64,000 nucleotides of DNA from Siphonodentalium dalli (Eukaryota; Mollusca; Scaphopoda; Gadilida; Siphonodentaliidae): positions 169,438,394 through 169,502,393 of the forward strand of contig CP136069.1 in NCBI GenBank assembly GCA_032622095.1, given 5' to 3'. Both the position numbers and the translations under genes were made by a program. Numbering within the stretch: the first letter of the stretch is position 1; every line of letters starts with the position of its first letter. The notes below the pieces were generated by a model. It did no database searches. It was given only the letters and a program-made list of their open reading frames with translations, and was not told the DNA's origin. Positions 10,863 to 22,300 of the stretch are shown one piece after another.

Positions 10863-12673
10863 ACCGCATCAGAAGTGGGGACCTTTTATAGGTGACAAGT
10901 ACGAAAGGTCGCAGACTCATTTGTAACCAAATTACAGTCTTTGATCAGAGATCAATTTGTAAAATGTCGGCACAAAAATCAATTAGAGTTTGTGAGAGCC
11001 AGGAATGTAGCGCCTATCATTTGTGGTTTATTAGATTTTCGGGGTATGCATGGCAATGAGAAAATAAGTGTAACGAACTATGTTCCTCGTTGAAGCTGTC
11101 ACATTGAATGCCTCTAAACAAATCGTATTGTCTCTAAGTACAAAGGTTCTGACTATGCTTGATAGTGTGTGGACGGGTGATTTGAAGTTCAAATTGCTAT
11201 ATTACATGTTTTCTAATAGATCTCCATTATATTTCCAGAAGACGGATTTGTGTGACGCCACATCATTCACCAGAGGGCAGGTCGCCCAAGTGTAAGCTCA
11301 CACACAAACTGAGAATTTGTGACGTCACGTGGCACGCCAACACAGTGAGCTGCTGTGCCTGTTAAATAGCGAATCGGATGTATCTGGATCCAAACGGAAT
11401 TGTGCCATGCACTTCTGAAGTCACATCAAGTGGAAATGAAAGCTAGATAAGAGACAGCTAGTACTTGGAAGCGTTTGTTAGAGGGAACTATACCCTTTCA
11501 CTTCAACGGAGAACATACGGTAACTGTCGGGACGAAGAATTGTTGTTTCATGTCAACAGAGACGGCGAACGTTCAGTGTTTAAACGAGTGAAAAAGAACT
11601 GGCTTCCTGAACATGTGTGTATTACTAATTGTGCCCTCTTATGGTGTATATTGGCAAGCATATGTGGCCCTGTCGTAGGAGCTGATGGACTAAATGTGAT
11701 GGCAGCACCTCAGCATAATAACGCGTAAATTGGAAATTGATGTGTGGTTATTGGTGTATAATTGCAATCGGCGTTGCGTGTTTACCGATTAACCTTTCAA
11801 CCAATTGAAGCCTATGCCCCTTTGTGAACACATATACGTGACGCATGGTGTGTAAATAGTTCATAATTATCATAACTTGAGTTAGGCACGTCTTATTTTA
11901 AAAGTGTTTTCACATGCTTCATCGTCATCGCCAAGCACACACCATACACAAATGCAAAAACAGTACATATTAAAGCTCCAATATATTTGATATATGCCAA
12001 TAATATGATCTTGAGGGTGTTACCATTTCCGACTATGAGTTATAGCTTGTGAGTTATCAAAATTATTATTGCTAATTCCTGATAGCCATCGAAAACGACC
12101 GACTCGTTTGTTTTTCCTTCACCATGGTCTTCTGTTTTGGAAATTCTACCGATTCATGTGGGTCTTTTGAACCTAATTTATAATGTAGAAGTTCTATCAC
12201 ATAGACAAGGATAACCCAGTCGTATACATGGTGGATTGTTTTCCATGTGCTTTAGCACTTTAGTTTCGTGAATGACAATGTTTATCTCGTACATTTGCAG
12301 TATTCGTTGAACTTGAAGAAATTTGCTTTATAAACTTTGGGTTTTTCCAATATTCGATCATTTTGAACATTAACTGGGTTACACGATTGGCTATGTAATT
12401 TTCGGAACATAGTATTATTGTTCTTGAAACAGATAATACTGATTTATTAGTATTATAATATAAAGTATGTTAACAACGTTTGTTATTCATCTAATGTGGG
12501 GTTCTCAAAGGCTAAATCATATGATTGATTGGGAGTTTAACACCGGTTTAGCTGTTAGACCATACCACGACCAAGAACATAATCAGGTATAAAAAAGATC
12601 GGAGCGAAGCAAAAAGATAAATCAGACAGTGGATTAGATTAAAACAATGAGCTATTTACAAACAAAAGCACAC
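10863..12673. other. Stretch without a confirmed gene; possible promoter-like segment
   Basis: No exon could be confirmed. The segment around 11240-11730 is less AT-rich than its surroundings and contains a CRE/E-box pair (see separate entry). The open frame at 11465-11728 (87 codons) shows no recognised motif, and I do not call it a gene. An untranslated first exon of the downstream symporter gene could lie here, but nothing in the sequence proves it. Confidence 0.4.
11320..11331. promoter_or_regulatory. Overlapping CRE and E-box motif
   Basis: TGACGTCA at 11320-11327 is the palindromic cAMP-response element, and CACGTG at 11326-11331 is a palindromic E-box. They overlap by two bases. Such a pair can occur by chance and no transcript is known here, so the regulatory role is only a suggestion. 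Confidence 0.25.
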
Positions 12674-12675
12674 TA

Positions 12676-12888
12676 CAGTAATGCTCAAAGTAATTGACCA
12701 CTTAACCACAGCAGAATTATGGGTAATTTTTCAGGATTTAGTCGGAAATATGGCTTGTTGCCATTCATCGGAAAGCTCTCGGCGAGAGCTTTCCGATGAA
12801 TGGCAACAAGACATATTTCCGACTAAATTCTAAAAAATTACCCTTAATTCTGCTGTGGTTAAGTGGTCAATTACTTTGGGCATTACTG
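12676..12888. mobile_element. Foldback MITE with TA target site
   Basis: A 213-bp element made almost entirely of one inverted repeat with arms of about 105 bp meeting at AGCTCTCGGCGAGAGCT. By eye the arms differ at about five positions. The ends are CAGTAATGC and GCATTACTG, each next to TA (12674-12675 and 12889-12890). CAGT termini with a TA duplication fit a Tc1/mariner-type non-autonomous element. The high arm identity suggests recent activity. Confidence 0.85.
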
Positions 12889-13049
12889 TACATGAATGTT
12901 TTAACTAGGAGTCAGGAATATAAACTCAATAACTGACTAGTGCAAGCATACTATATAACACGTATAAAAGTAGTACAAGAATACATAATAGATCGCAAAT
13001 AAATAACACGCAACTACCAAGTCTGCAAATCGAAATATGTTAAGTAGCT

Positions 13050-13710
13050 TTTAACATCTGATTTTGCGATGATAAGGTATTTATAATATTTGATGAATCA
13101 CGCATGAACCCTTTATCAATGCGTCAAGCTGATGGTCGGGTGGGTGAGACAGTCCTTCATCCAAACAACACCTCAATCCACAAATACTGTTTGGTGCATT
13201 GTAGTGTTAATCGTTTCTCATGACGTATCTGGTCAAATTTTTATATTTCAAATTTTAACCTCTCTTTCTAAGATTCTAAACGTTGGAGAGACTTTGGCAA
13301 TTTCTGTTTAGAAGCAACAGGCGATTTTTGTTGTGATGCAATAACATCAATTGGCTCAAGTTGAGCGGATTGTTTGTAAGCAACGGGTGCATCGTCAGTA
13401 TATGTTTCCATGTCATGTGGTACAGGTTGTGGGGATGAGTTAGATCAGTTACGTCAAGTTATGTCGCTTGTGATACACGAATGGTGTTGGTCTGGCTGTT
13501 GTATGTCTGGGCGCTGGCATCATCCCATATTTTTTGTAGAAACGATAACCTGGTATGTGACTGGTTGAATTGACGGTCGAGCACCAACTTTTTTCTTTGC
13601 ATCGAAATATGATAGATGCACAGCCTTACAGCGTTGAATTTTGAATTCATATTCTCATATGGGAATTGAAAGATCCATTGCAGTATGTGAACCTTGACCT
13701 TTAGCACTTT
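13050..13710 (-). pseudogene. LINE ORF1 relic, C-terminal half (copy A)
   Basis: On the minus strand, shifting between frames, this encodes a series matching copy C at 20930-21770. It has an AMD-S-PI stretch, then EYEFKIQRCKA, a HLSY-DAKK stretch, a RPSIQPVTY stretch, and a shared 3' end near GATTTATAATATYTGATGAATC. This is the part of a Jockey/I-type LINE ORF1 (nucleic-acid-binding gag-like protein) after its zinc knuckles. Stops and frameshifts show that it is dead. Confidence 0.6.
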
Positions 13711-14401
13711 TATTGAAATAGTTTTATTGAAATCAAGAACCTGTTAAATGAACTACTTGGCATACAACACAAATAAATGGTAAATTGTTCTAGGTTTCTA
13801 TATGGGGAGAGATAATTTTAGACCAAATAAAGATAAGAAGAAGGGAAGATAAATTTACAGAAGGTGAAATGGAGTGAAGCATGTTGATAATTGCTTTAAG
13901 AAAAACGGTATACTGTGGGGATGGTGTCTGTTCAGAAATCAATATTAGTTTTTTTTCCGATGCTTATCGTTTGTACAATTATCGGTTTCTTTTGTAAATA
14001 TGTAATATACTTCGTTTGTCGAAATATAAAGGGTTTCGTGAGAAAAGCTAATTAATGTACGTGTATGTATAGTGTGTGTGAATATCAGGGGTAGCTAAGT
14101 CCGGATGGCAATAAGCGTTAATGCATGTGCAGACCATCAGCCGAAATATAGCATTTGATTTAATATACATAGCCATATTAAATGTGAAAATATATGGATA
14201 ACAAATATCTATAAGGATCTGGAATCTCTGGATTCAAGAAGGGTTATATTGAATGTTGTGTTTCATTAATCAACAAGTCCGACAAACCCATGCCATCGAC
14301 CAAACACTTTTGATATTGGCATTTACTGAAGTGGTAAACCCTCTCGACCGAATAGTAGTATTTCAGTTGAGATTTCAGATTTGCTGCGATAAGTTTTTCT
14401 T

Positions 14402-14790
14402 CTCTCATTTTCGCACGATATATGAAAAATGTGATGAATATAATTAAGAAACGGATTGATACATTCTGTATTCCCTCTCGTTGTGCAAATAGAATATTAA
14501 ATTCAGTAAAATTAAATGGAGTTGCTGTTTTTTCGTTAAATCAGTCTTTTATTTTATTTCATTCCAAAAAGCTTTGCCAAAATATGTGTTGTACATCTTC
14601 TCTTTCTTTACCACAACAGGTACACAGATCATTTGTTGTAATTTTCGTTTTTTTTTACATAACGCCTTTGTTGCAATAATTCTGGTATTAATACGAAACT
14701 GGAACCACCTGAATTTAGTATCGCTTGTGCATCTGTAAGGCTTATTAGGTATATTAGCCATTACAGTATTGGTCCTTAAAGGTGTTAAAA
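14402..14790 (-). pseudogene. Non-LTR retrotransposon pol relic, C-terminal tail
   Basis: The minus strand reads TKFRWFQFRIN-RIIATKAL followed, after a frameshift, by elements of a C..C...EE...H.FW tail ending near FWNEIK. This pattern (K-RW-Q-RIN-RI, then a zinc-binding-like C..C....E...H.FW..C) is the post-reverse-transcriptase region of L1/Tx1-type LINEs. A second relic of the same kind is at 44290-44570. No reverse-transcriptase core is present. The frame is broken. Confidence 0.6.
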
Positions 14791-15179
14791 TTGTTGTACC
14801 ATTTATTCATACAGGTAGGTATGGTTTCAATCTCATTCAAAGTCAAATATATCACTTGACTATTAGAACGCCATAAGATAAATAGGTGCAAAGACATTAT
14901 CGGGTTCTGTAGCGTGGGACATTCTGTCGTTGTCTAGAGTGCGAAGGAATTTTCTAATTGCGACGATTATTCTATTAAAGGTTATAACATATGGTGTATA
15001 AGGGAAGTTTTATTTCGCTCCTCCGTACTATATTGGTGTATAAGGGAATTTTTTTCTTTCGCTTCTCCATACGATATTATAGTTACATCTTCACAAATGA
15101 TAATTCACAAAAAGAATGCCTTTACGTTCTAATTCAGGGAATTTTAGTGTATTCTGTCCGATTTTAATTCGAGAGTTAT

Positions 15180-15770
15180 CGCAAAATTGCTGGGACATCA
15201 GCACTGTTTTTGGTTTAGTACAATCCTTATGATCATGACCAGAAACAGAACAGCGTGCACATATGGTTTCTTTACTTTTACAATATTGCTGACCATGATA
15301 TTACCCCTGACATTTAAACATCGTAAGGGATTTGGAATATATATAGACAAATCTATCTTCGTATATTCATCCTTCAATGAAAGTCAAAAGGTAACTATGC
15401 AAAGGAACTTTTAGTCCATCAACGGTCCTAGAAAATCATAACGCCCTGTGGTGCCAACTAAGCCAATATCTCCGACCCAGAAGAGTTGGGTATATCGCGG
15501 GCTCTCAAAAATGCTCTCCTCTGCTACTATTCGATGTTTTGTGAGCACCAGGTTGCAATTTCTTTGAACGTTCAATTAGGAGAGTGCCAGTCACACACCC
15601 GGTCCTAATCCGTTTGACAGATTTCAAATGTCCGACAATACGTTTAAGTGTCTTATCAATGACAAATACAGAGGGTCTGTTCATAGTTGAGTCATAGCTA
15701 ATAACCAAATACTGAGGGAATACACCAGCATCATTGGAACTAAGTGAGCCATCATTCTTACGATAGGTCG
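15180..15770 (-). pseudogene. LINE ORF1 relic with zinc knuckle (copy B)
   Basis: The minus strand encodes, in order, a FPQYLVIS-like segment (about 15700), FVIDKTLKRIVGHLKSVKRI, a LLIE segment and a TSNSSRG segment. A frame change then leads to a PNPL-C/MF stretch and a CCHC-like zinc knuckle with ETICARCS-SGHDHKDCTKP at about 15200-15330. This is the N-terminal domain followed by zinc knuckles of Jockey/I-type ORF1 proteins, which bind the element's RNA. Frameshifts make it a relic. It lies 5' on the minus strand of the pol relic at 14402-14790, but the two may come from different elements. Confidence 0.65.
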
Positions 15771-16015
15771 TGTTTTTTGTTTTGAGTTGACGCGGACAAC
15801 CCTTCGAATTCTGGTCGGGCCAAAGACTGGTACATATATAGCTGAAGCTGTGACCCGATTCGCCACCGCATATAGCAGCCTCTTGGTGGCTGCCCACAGT
15901 GAGACATGCGTGAACAATACACGATTCAACACTCAACAATCAGCAGGGCGAACACCAAAGAGACATGAAAGAACCGAAAAATCATACGCGAAAAATAGAA
16001 AACAGTACTTCCAAC

Positions 16016-16811
16016 CAGGGGTGGCACCAGAAAATCCCCGACAGGGGGGCTACACTAAATTACACCATATTGCCTGTTGGTATGTGAAATGAGCGCACAT
16101 AGTGTCAATGAACTGAACAACGTCCCATGTACCGATACTAGTAAATACAAAATTAATGCCTTACTTATATATCTGAACGTAACACATGACACATGATGGT
16201 TCCGGGCCGGGCCAAAATACGAGGGAGTCATCATAAAGTTTAGCAATACATCAGCCATAATTAGCAGATGAGATAACTCGAAGATTAAAACCCATGAATC
16301 GTTGTGAAAATTCCTATATTCTAGGGAAGCCACTTGTCTTCTGTGTCAGTTCTAATTTCTAATTTTATTAGTTGCAAGTGCCAGCATGGTGTTTCACTGT
16401 CGGGGATATAGCTAACATGTGGCCATACTGTAGGTACTCAATGGTTCTATAGACCAATGTGGCCACTGTGACGAATGCCAGAGTAGCCAGCAATGATAAA
16501 GCACACATGTTTCAATAGATTTTCATTACCACTAAATTGACTAAAACGCTGATCGTGTAACAATACAGGGGAATACCCCCGGATTTAATGGGAACATGTG
16601 CCATGAGTATTTTGTGTGGGATATATTCCGCTGTATGTTTTCTATTTGATATTTTATCACACTGATCGTCTGTACATGATTACTTCATCTTATACACACA
16701 ACCGACTTACATATAGAAAATCCCCGACAAGTCCTCCCCGACGAGGGGACTAGAGCTCCCCGACAAGGGGCCTGTAGCCCCCCCCCCGTGTCCCCCACTG
16801 GCGCCACCCTG
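16016..16811. mobile_element. hAT-type MITE with perfect 8-bp target duplication
   Basis: A 796-bp element with inverted ends CAGGGGTGGCACCAG and CTGGCGCCACCCTG. It is flanked on both sides by CTTCCAAC (16008-16015 and 16812-16819). An 8-bp duplication with CAGGG...CCCTG ends is diagnostic of the hAT superfamily. The subterminal regions are rich in CCCCGACAGGGG-like words. The internal sequence shows no transposase, so it is non-autonomous. Confidence 0.92.
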
Positions 16812-16819
16812 CTTCCAAC

Positions 16820-17850
16820 ATCAGACGGACAATACAACATATAACACAAATTGAATCTGAAACACTGTGGAGAGTCGTGACTAGCCGGTTGATTGAGACC
16901 CCTGGATCTCTATATATTTACAATATAGTGAATATAAGTTTTTATAATAAGTCGCATATAGTATCATTTCGTTGTGTTTTGCTTGGTGTGTGGCCCTCGT
17001 GGTATTTATATTCCTATGATTTAAACTTGTTGAACGGTTTTACTGGTACGCTGCCGTTCTATACTTATTCTATATTTATGTTGACATTCAAAATTGTCCG
17101 TGTGGCGTTTCGGAATGTGTACCTAGGGTTATTACGCACCTGTGTCCATGTTACCGAAGACAGGGTTACCCCTGTATCCTAAGGTGTTCCCAGCCCACTG
17201 GATCTCTATATTGTTACAAGACCCGTCTTGAAGAGATGCAGGACCGAAGTGGACCATGAGCTAAGACGTATCCGCGTGTCAGTGCATCACGTGGTACGGC
17301 CGCACTATTACCACCAGGACTCATATACCTCACGGGATGCACACAACGGCTAACATGATGCAACGTTAGGGATTTTTAACCCTCGCAGTGGGGCGGTATG
17401 CATAATCTTACCAGAGCCCACACGTGGAGGGGGGGGGGGGGGTAAATAATACAAATCTCTACATAAGTATCAATTGAATTTATTACTGTTACACATACAC
17501 GTATATCGTCTTATGAAACTTTAGGTTGGGATTATCGTTTACTTAGCGAGGATGGAAAAATACCATAATATACAGTGGGTACACGATGTGTACATGCATC
17601 TCGAATTTTATCTAGCAAACTAGAAAATTGTCCCCTATTTATGTTATAGATAATTAATTAATTAGCACCCCCCTCTCTCTCTATCCCTTTCCAAATTTAG
17701 GATGTGATATTATTATTAAATATTATTATCTTTTTACTGTAGTGACCTATTACCCAAGATATCTCAGTTCAGTTAACACTAGCACCATTTGTAATTGTCT
17801 CCCTAACGTGATGCATGCAAACAATTACTAGGTTTACTTCATGGGTCGCT
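16820..17850. other. Stretch without a recognised gene
   Basis: The 101-codon open frame at 16877-17182 has no recognised motif. A G run lies near 17427-17442. The words CCCTCGCAGTGGGGCG near 17378 recur near 34167, suggesting an old dispersed repeat whose limits I could not define. Confidence 0.45.
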
Positions 17851-17854
17851 TTAA

Positions 17855-18115
17855 CCCTTTACCCAACAGAAGGGTCCTGTGCCAATGCATTCTCTTATAT
17901 ATGCGAGTCGACCATAGGTCGCCTCGCATATATAAGAGAATGCATTGGCTTAACACATTAAAAATTATAAAATTGTTAAAGAATGTAAGAAAAAATTAGG
18001 CCAATGCATTCTCTTATATATGCGAGGCGACCTATGGTCGACTCGCATATATAAGAGAATGCATTGGCACAGGGTATAACTGTAACCATCACAATGTGGT
18101 CAATGAACCGGTTCT
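17855..18115 (+). mobile_element. piggyBac-like MITE, copy 2, right end missing
   Basis: It begins after TTAA (17851-17854) with CCCTTTACCCAACAGAAGGG and carries both palindromes (17881-17949 and 18000-18068) with a shortened spacer. Homology to the 10464-10858 copy stops after GGTCAATGAACCGGTTCT near 18115. The GGCCGG block and right terminus are lost. Confidence 0.85.
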
Positions 18116-18325
18116 CAAAACATTCATTTCCGAACAAATTCGTCGATTTATATGGCGCTGAAATTACGTCTTTATGACAGTTGTGTTTAAACCTCGCCTC
18201 ACATATGATACATTATATCAGTTATGCCAACGACATATGGTCTGAATACCCGCCTATTATTACCACTTACACGTTTCAGTAACCAAAAACAGTCTCCAAA
18301 AATGCCCAAACGCTCGTTGGCACCC

Positions 18326-18400
18326 CATCGAATCCGCCATGCATCCATCGAATCCGCCATGCATCCATCGAATCCGCAATGCATCAATCGAATCCTCGGA
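18326..18400. repeat. 20-bp minisatellite
   Basis: Three units of CATCGAATCCGCCATGCATC (the third with one change) plus a partial fourth. It lies inside a 135-codon open frame (18224-18631) that is otherwise featureless and that I do not call a gene. Confidence 0.9.
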
Positions 18401-20929
18401 TCGATTACGCCGTCTGAATGTGATATTAGTTCATGGGTGATTAGGAATAAATCGGCCCGAACAAAGTTCAACGCCACCGCGGGAAAAATTCATAATATTC
18501 TACCTAAGCCGCTCTACTATTTTGAAGCGCAATCCGCCACCTGGATTCAAGTAATATTCTGTTACAGAGAAACCTGTCATTGCCATCGGTCAGGTGGAAG
18601 TAGTAACCTATGTACATGCAGAAATAAATAACACAATCAATTTGAGGACAAATGATAACTATCATTTGTAAAAGCCGTAATGGGGGCAGCATAATAGGTC
18701 ATATCCTGCCCAAATTCACACCACGCTCAGGACAGTTCCCGAAATAGATGTCCCCACATGCGCGTCCGCAATGAGAACCGGTGTCATATTAAGTATAAGA
18801 CAGATAACTGAACGTAATTGCTTCATAACAGGAGGCGTAAATGATGAATCGGTTGTTTATTGTCTTTGTCAACAAGTGATGAGAATACAGGCTAGGAATT
18901 CAAACAATGGTATGTATACACAAATGTTTATATTCCTATGCCGTGCAACAATCTACAGTTTATTCTAAATGATTCTATAGCAACGTCTTATATATAAGTG
19001 TGATTATGTCGGTACGTATTATGATAAATGTGTTGGCCCTGCTTGGAAGAGCCCTCAACACTGGATTGTTTTTAACTTATCTATAGGCACATCGGACAAA
19101 CCATGCATAAACTGGCGGACGAACAAACAATCACTATTGTCGCGGCCTCAGAAATTCATTTATGGAAAGCTTGTCAGATGTTTCTTAATAGGGAGAACGA
19201 AGAGAGAGCGAGAGAGATTTTGAGAACGAGAGACAGACATAATGAGAACACACGAAAGAGAGTGAGCCTGAAAGAGAAAATGCGCAATTAATGTTAGTAG
19301 AGAAAGAGGAGGGGATGAGTGAGAGAGAGAGAGAGGGGAACGAGGGACTGTGAGGGGAAAAGAGATAGCGTTAAGGAGAACCAGAAAGGACAAAAGACAA
19401 AACGAGAAATGAAGAGAGAACGAACGAGATAAATATGCGATGCATTTTATCAATTATCAAGAATACACTTCAATAGGTTACCGTTATCAGTCTTCCTCTT
19501 AGTCCCGAAATATAATTAAAGCAGCAATCGTAAAGCGGATATCGTACAATTGGCTAAACCAGAACACAGATCTAGGTCTGTCCGGTGCATGTTCTCTTAG
19601 AAAAATTAATGCCAAGAGTTTGGGGCATGGGTCGCGCACCGATAATGTGTCATTTGATCACCTTAAATGCCTGCTTATTTGCTGACATTGGATATACATC
19701 ATATAACGGGTAGAGAACCCGGACACGAATGAGTATTTAGTAAATAAGTGTATATTGCATATGTTGTGCCAAAGAAACGTTCCTTGAGAAAACGTTTTCA
19801 CTGTTTTCGGATATTTTGGTTTCTGCTATTCGGTTCTTGTCTTGAATTCAGTTTATAATGATTTTGACACCTGAATGATGAATCACCTCTAACCCGCGGT
19901 GAGTACATTGTCCAAATTGAACCATATTTGTCATACTTAGTCATGTATCATATGGTCTATAAACGATGAATTATTGTCAAAATCGCTGACATTTATTGGT
20001 CAATTGACACGTTTATTAACAATACGTATTATAATACAAATTTCCATTGGGATTGGAGGACAAGTGCGGGCCACTCATGCATATCCTCTCCCAATCGCCT
20101 TCCTAAACACACTGAACATAATTTGGATTACCACAGATGCAATAGGCATAACGTAATGTATAACATATTTACTCGCGTGGATATAAAACTAGTTTCACCA
20201 CCACATTATTCTTCCTAAATTCACGAAGCTTACTACTTAGCTGTCATAAATGAGATACCCCAAATGTGCATTGTTTTATTAGTTGTAATATGCAGCGAGC
20301 GTCTTAATAAAACCGTATCAGAGTTGGCTCTTATGTTTCGTATATTATTTTGTACAGCTTTAAAGATATCATCATTGTAGCAATTTTTAAGTTTCGAGTC
20401 TTCCATCAACATCTTAACATAATTTATATTTATATATCAGGAAAATATAGCGAAGTGTGATTCTTTCTTGAAAGTATAGGTGTCAATCACATAATGTCAG
20501 GAATGATTTTTCACACGGTCGATTCGTTGTCGTATCACTTCCGCGTGTTCTTAAAGTGTAGGAAGTATAATTCTGCTTCTAAGAAGCACGTTAATGGATA
20601 TCTTTCGCACTAGAAATATCCACGAAAAATCAACTAATGTTTCTTGAATTATACTTACGAGTAAAACCTAGTATTGTTGATTGGATTTAACCATTTCTTG
20701 ACGAGAGCTGCGTTGGTGCAGCATTAAAGATCCTGAGTATCCAAACATCCAAATCAGAACGAGAGTGCTCGATTATGGTCAGAACCATTAATAAACTGAC
20801 CGTTGTGCAAACACATATAAAACAGAATAACAGAAAGAACAGCAATGCTGCTTTGAGAACAGCCAAGATATAAAACCTGCATTAAATGTAATCAACGAAT
20901 ATAAATAATTTAATTTAATTAAGGCCGGT
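18401..20929. other. Stretch without a recognised gene
   Basis: No exon chain or recognised protein was found. The stretch contains a purine-rich GA tract (about 19195-19430) and a relic of the TTAACC-type MITE arm at about 20690-20745 (TTTAACCATTTCTTGACGAG and ATTAAAGATCCTGAG). Confidence 0.5.
19195..19430. repeat. GA-rich imperfect microsatellite
   Basis: A run of about 235 bp in which one strand is nearly all purine, with repeated GAGAGA, GAACGAG and GAAAGAG words. The serine/leucine-rich frame on the opposite strand is a by-product of this composition. Confidence 0.85.
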
Positions 20930-21770
20930 CCACACTCATATATGTGAAATAGTCGTCAAAGTCGACATTCGAATAACTCATACGAGATTTATAATATCTG
21001 ATGAATCTGGTGTGAGCCTGAATTAATTCGTCAAGTTGACGTTCAGGTGACAGACTCTGCAGGTGACGTGTCACAAAACAGCCAGCCTGTCTCCACATGA
21101 AATGCTTAGAGTAACTTTGTCCCCTAAAAGTTGACTGCTTATCTTTGAGCATCGTGTCAAAATTTGCAAATTCAAAGATCAACCTGTTTTTCTGAGTCGA
21201 AGCTTTTGACAGATTTTGGGGATATCTGTTTTTGGAACAATGTGATCAAATTTCGGAACAAACGTAAAAACTGTAGTAGCTGTATCCATTGCCTCTGAGA
21301 CAGGTTCAGCAACAGGAGTAATATCATTCTCTTGCACTTGTGTTGCTATCGATAAATTGCCGAGTTTTGATTGACTCTGTACGAGTGCAGGCATCAACAT
21401 ACTTTTTCTTAGATACGGTAGCCGAGTATGTGACTTGAGAAATTGATGGTCTGGTGCCAACGAATATCTTAGCCTCCATATATGATAAATGGTTCTCAGC
21501 CTTACATCTTTGTATCTTGAATTCATAGTCCCATATGGGACATGAGCGGTCCATTGCAGCATGTGAACCTTGAAGTTCACATTTTTTGGGGGATTTTTAC
21601 AATCCATATGATCATGACAAGAAACAGAAGAGCGTGCACAAGTGGTTTCTTTTCATTTACAATGTTCATGGCCATAGCCATATCCCTGGCATTTAAAACA
21701 TTGTAATGGATTTGGAACATAGGTACTTATATCAGTATCATACGACAGACACAAAAATACAACTTCCAAT
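20930..21770 (-). pseudogene. LINE ORF1 relic with zinc knuckle (copy C)
   Basis: The minus strand reads, from about 21740 down: a YVPNPLQCFKCQGYG zinc-knuckle start, then TTCARSSVSCHDHMDCK, a MDRSCPIW segment, EYEFKIQRCKAENHLSYMEA (about 21450-21540), PSISQVTYSATVSKKKY, and a glutamine/serine-rich tail. These are the zinc knuckles and C-terminal part of a Jockey/I-type LINE ORF1. Frames alternate, so it is broken. It shares its 3' boundary with copy A (13050-13710). Confidence 0.7.
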
Positions 21771-22300
21771 TGAACCCAATTACTCAGAGAAGGACCTCGG
21801 TGTAATCATAGATACTAAGTTGATGTTTGCTGATATAGTTAATTATGTGGTGAATGAAGCAAACCAAATCTTAGGAGTAATAAACCGGACTGTCAACCAG
21901 TTCGATTCAATAACAATCGTGAGACTTTAAACTACAGTTGTTCGGCCGACAGTGAAATAGTGTTGCAGAGACTGTACCCCGCCAATTACGAAACAGAATA
22001 TGTGAGGTGAAGAGCATCTCTACTGGTGAAAGACCTGCGTAAATTTAGTTACGTGGACAGATTCTATATCTTAAATTTAACATCGTCGAATTATAGGAGA
22101 TTTCGCAGTGACATGGTTGAAGCGTACAAATTTCTGAACAACCAATATGATATGGCGAGGGAAACATTCTTTGACGGGACAATCTGTTCGAATACTCGAG
22201 ATAACTCGTGGAAGCTTCATATAAACTATAATTCAAGACATCAGAAAATACTTTTTCTCTGACATTGTCTGTTTTGGAGTGGAACAAATTATCTTTACTT
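21721..22300 (+). pseudogene. LINE pol relic, post-reverse-transcriptase region
   Basis: The plus strand reads EKDLGVIIDTKLMFADIV, then EANQILGVINRT at 21800-21880, followed by a broken VRP...EYC-like segment near 21945. From about 22070, DMVEAYKFLNNQYDM leads to a segment ending near SRHQKILF. This is the typical C-terminal order of CR1/Jockey-like LINE polymerases (ekDLGV..d, NkANqiLG.irRt, lvRP, dmIevYK.lnn.yd, tR...ff). Stops and frameshifts are present. It lies head-to-head against the minus-strand ORF1 relic. Confidence 0.75.

Noticed and set aside
15787-16092. 101-codon plus-strand frame
   Set aside because: It overlaps a better-supported minus-strand LINE ORF1 relic and runs into the hAT MITE.
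18224-18631. 135-codon frame
   Set aside because: It contains a 20-bp minisatellite. There is no domain, and a similar-size frame lies on the other strand.
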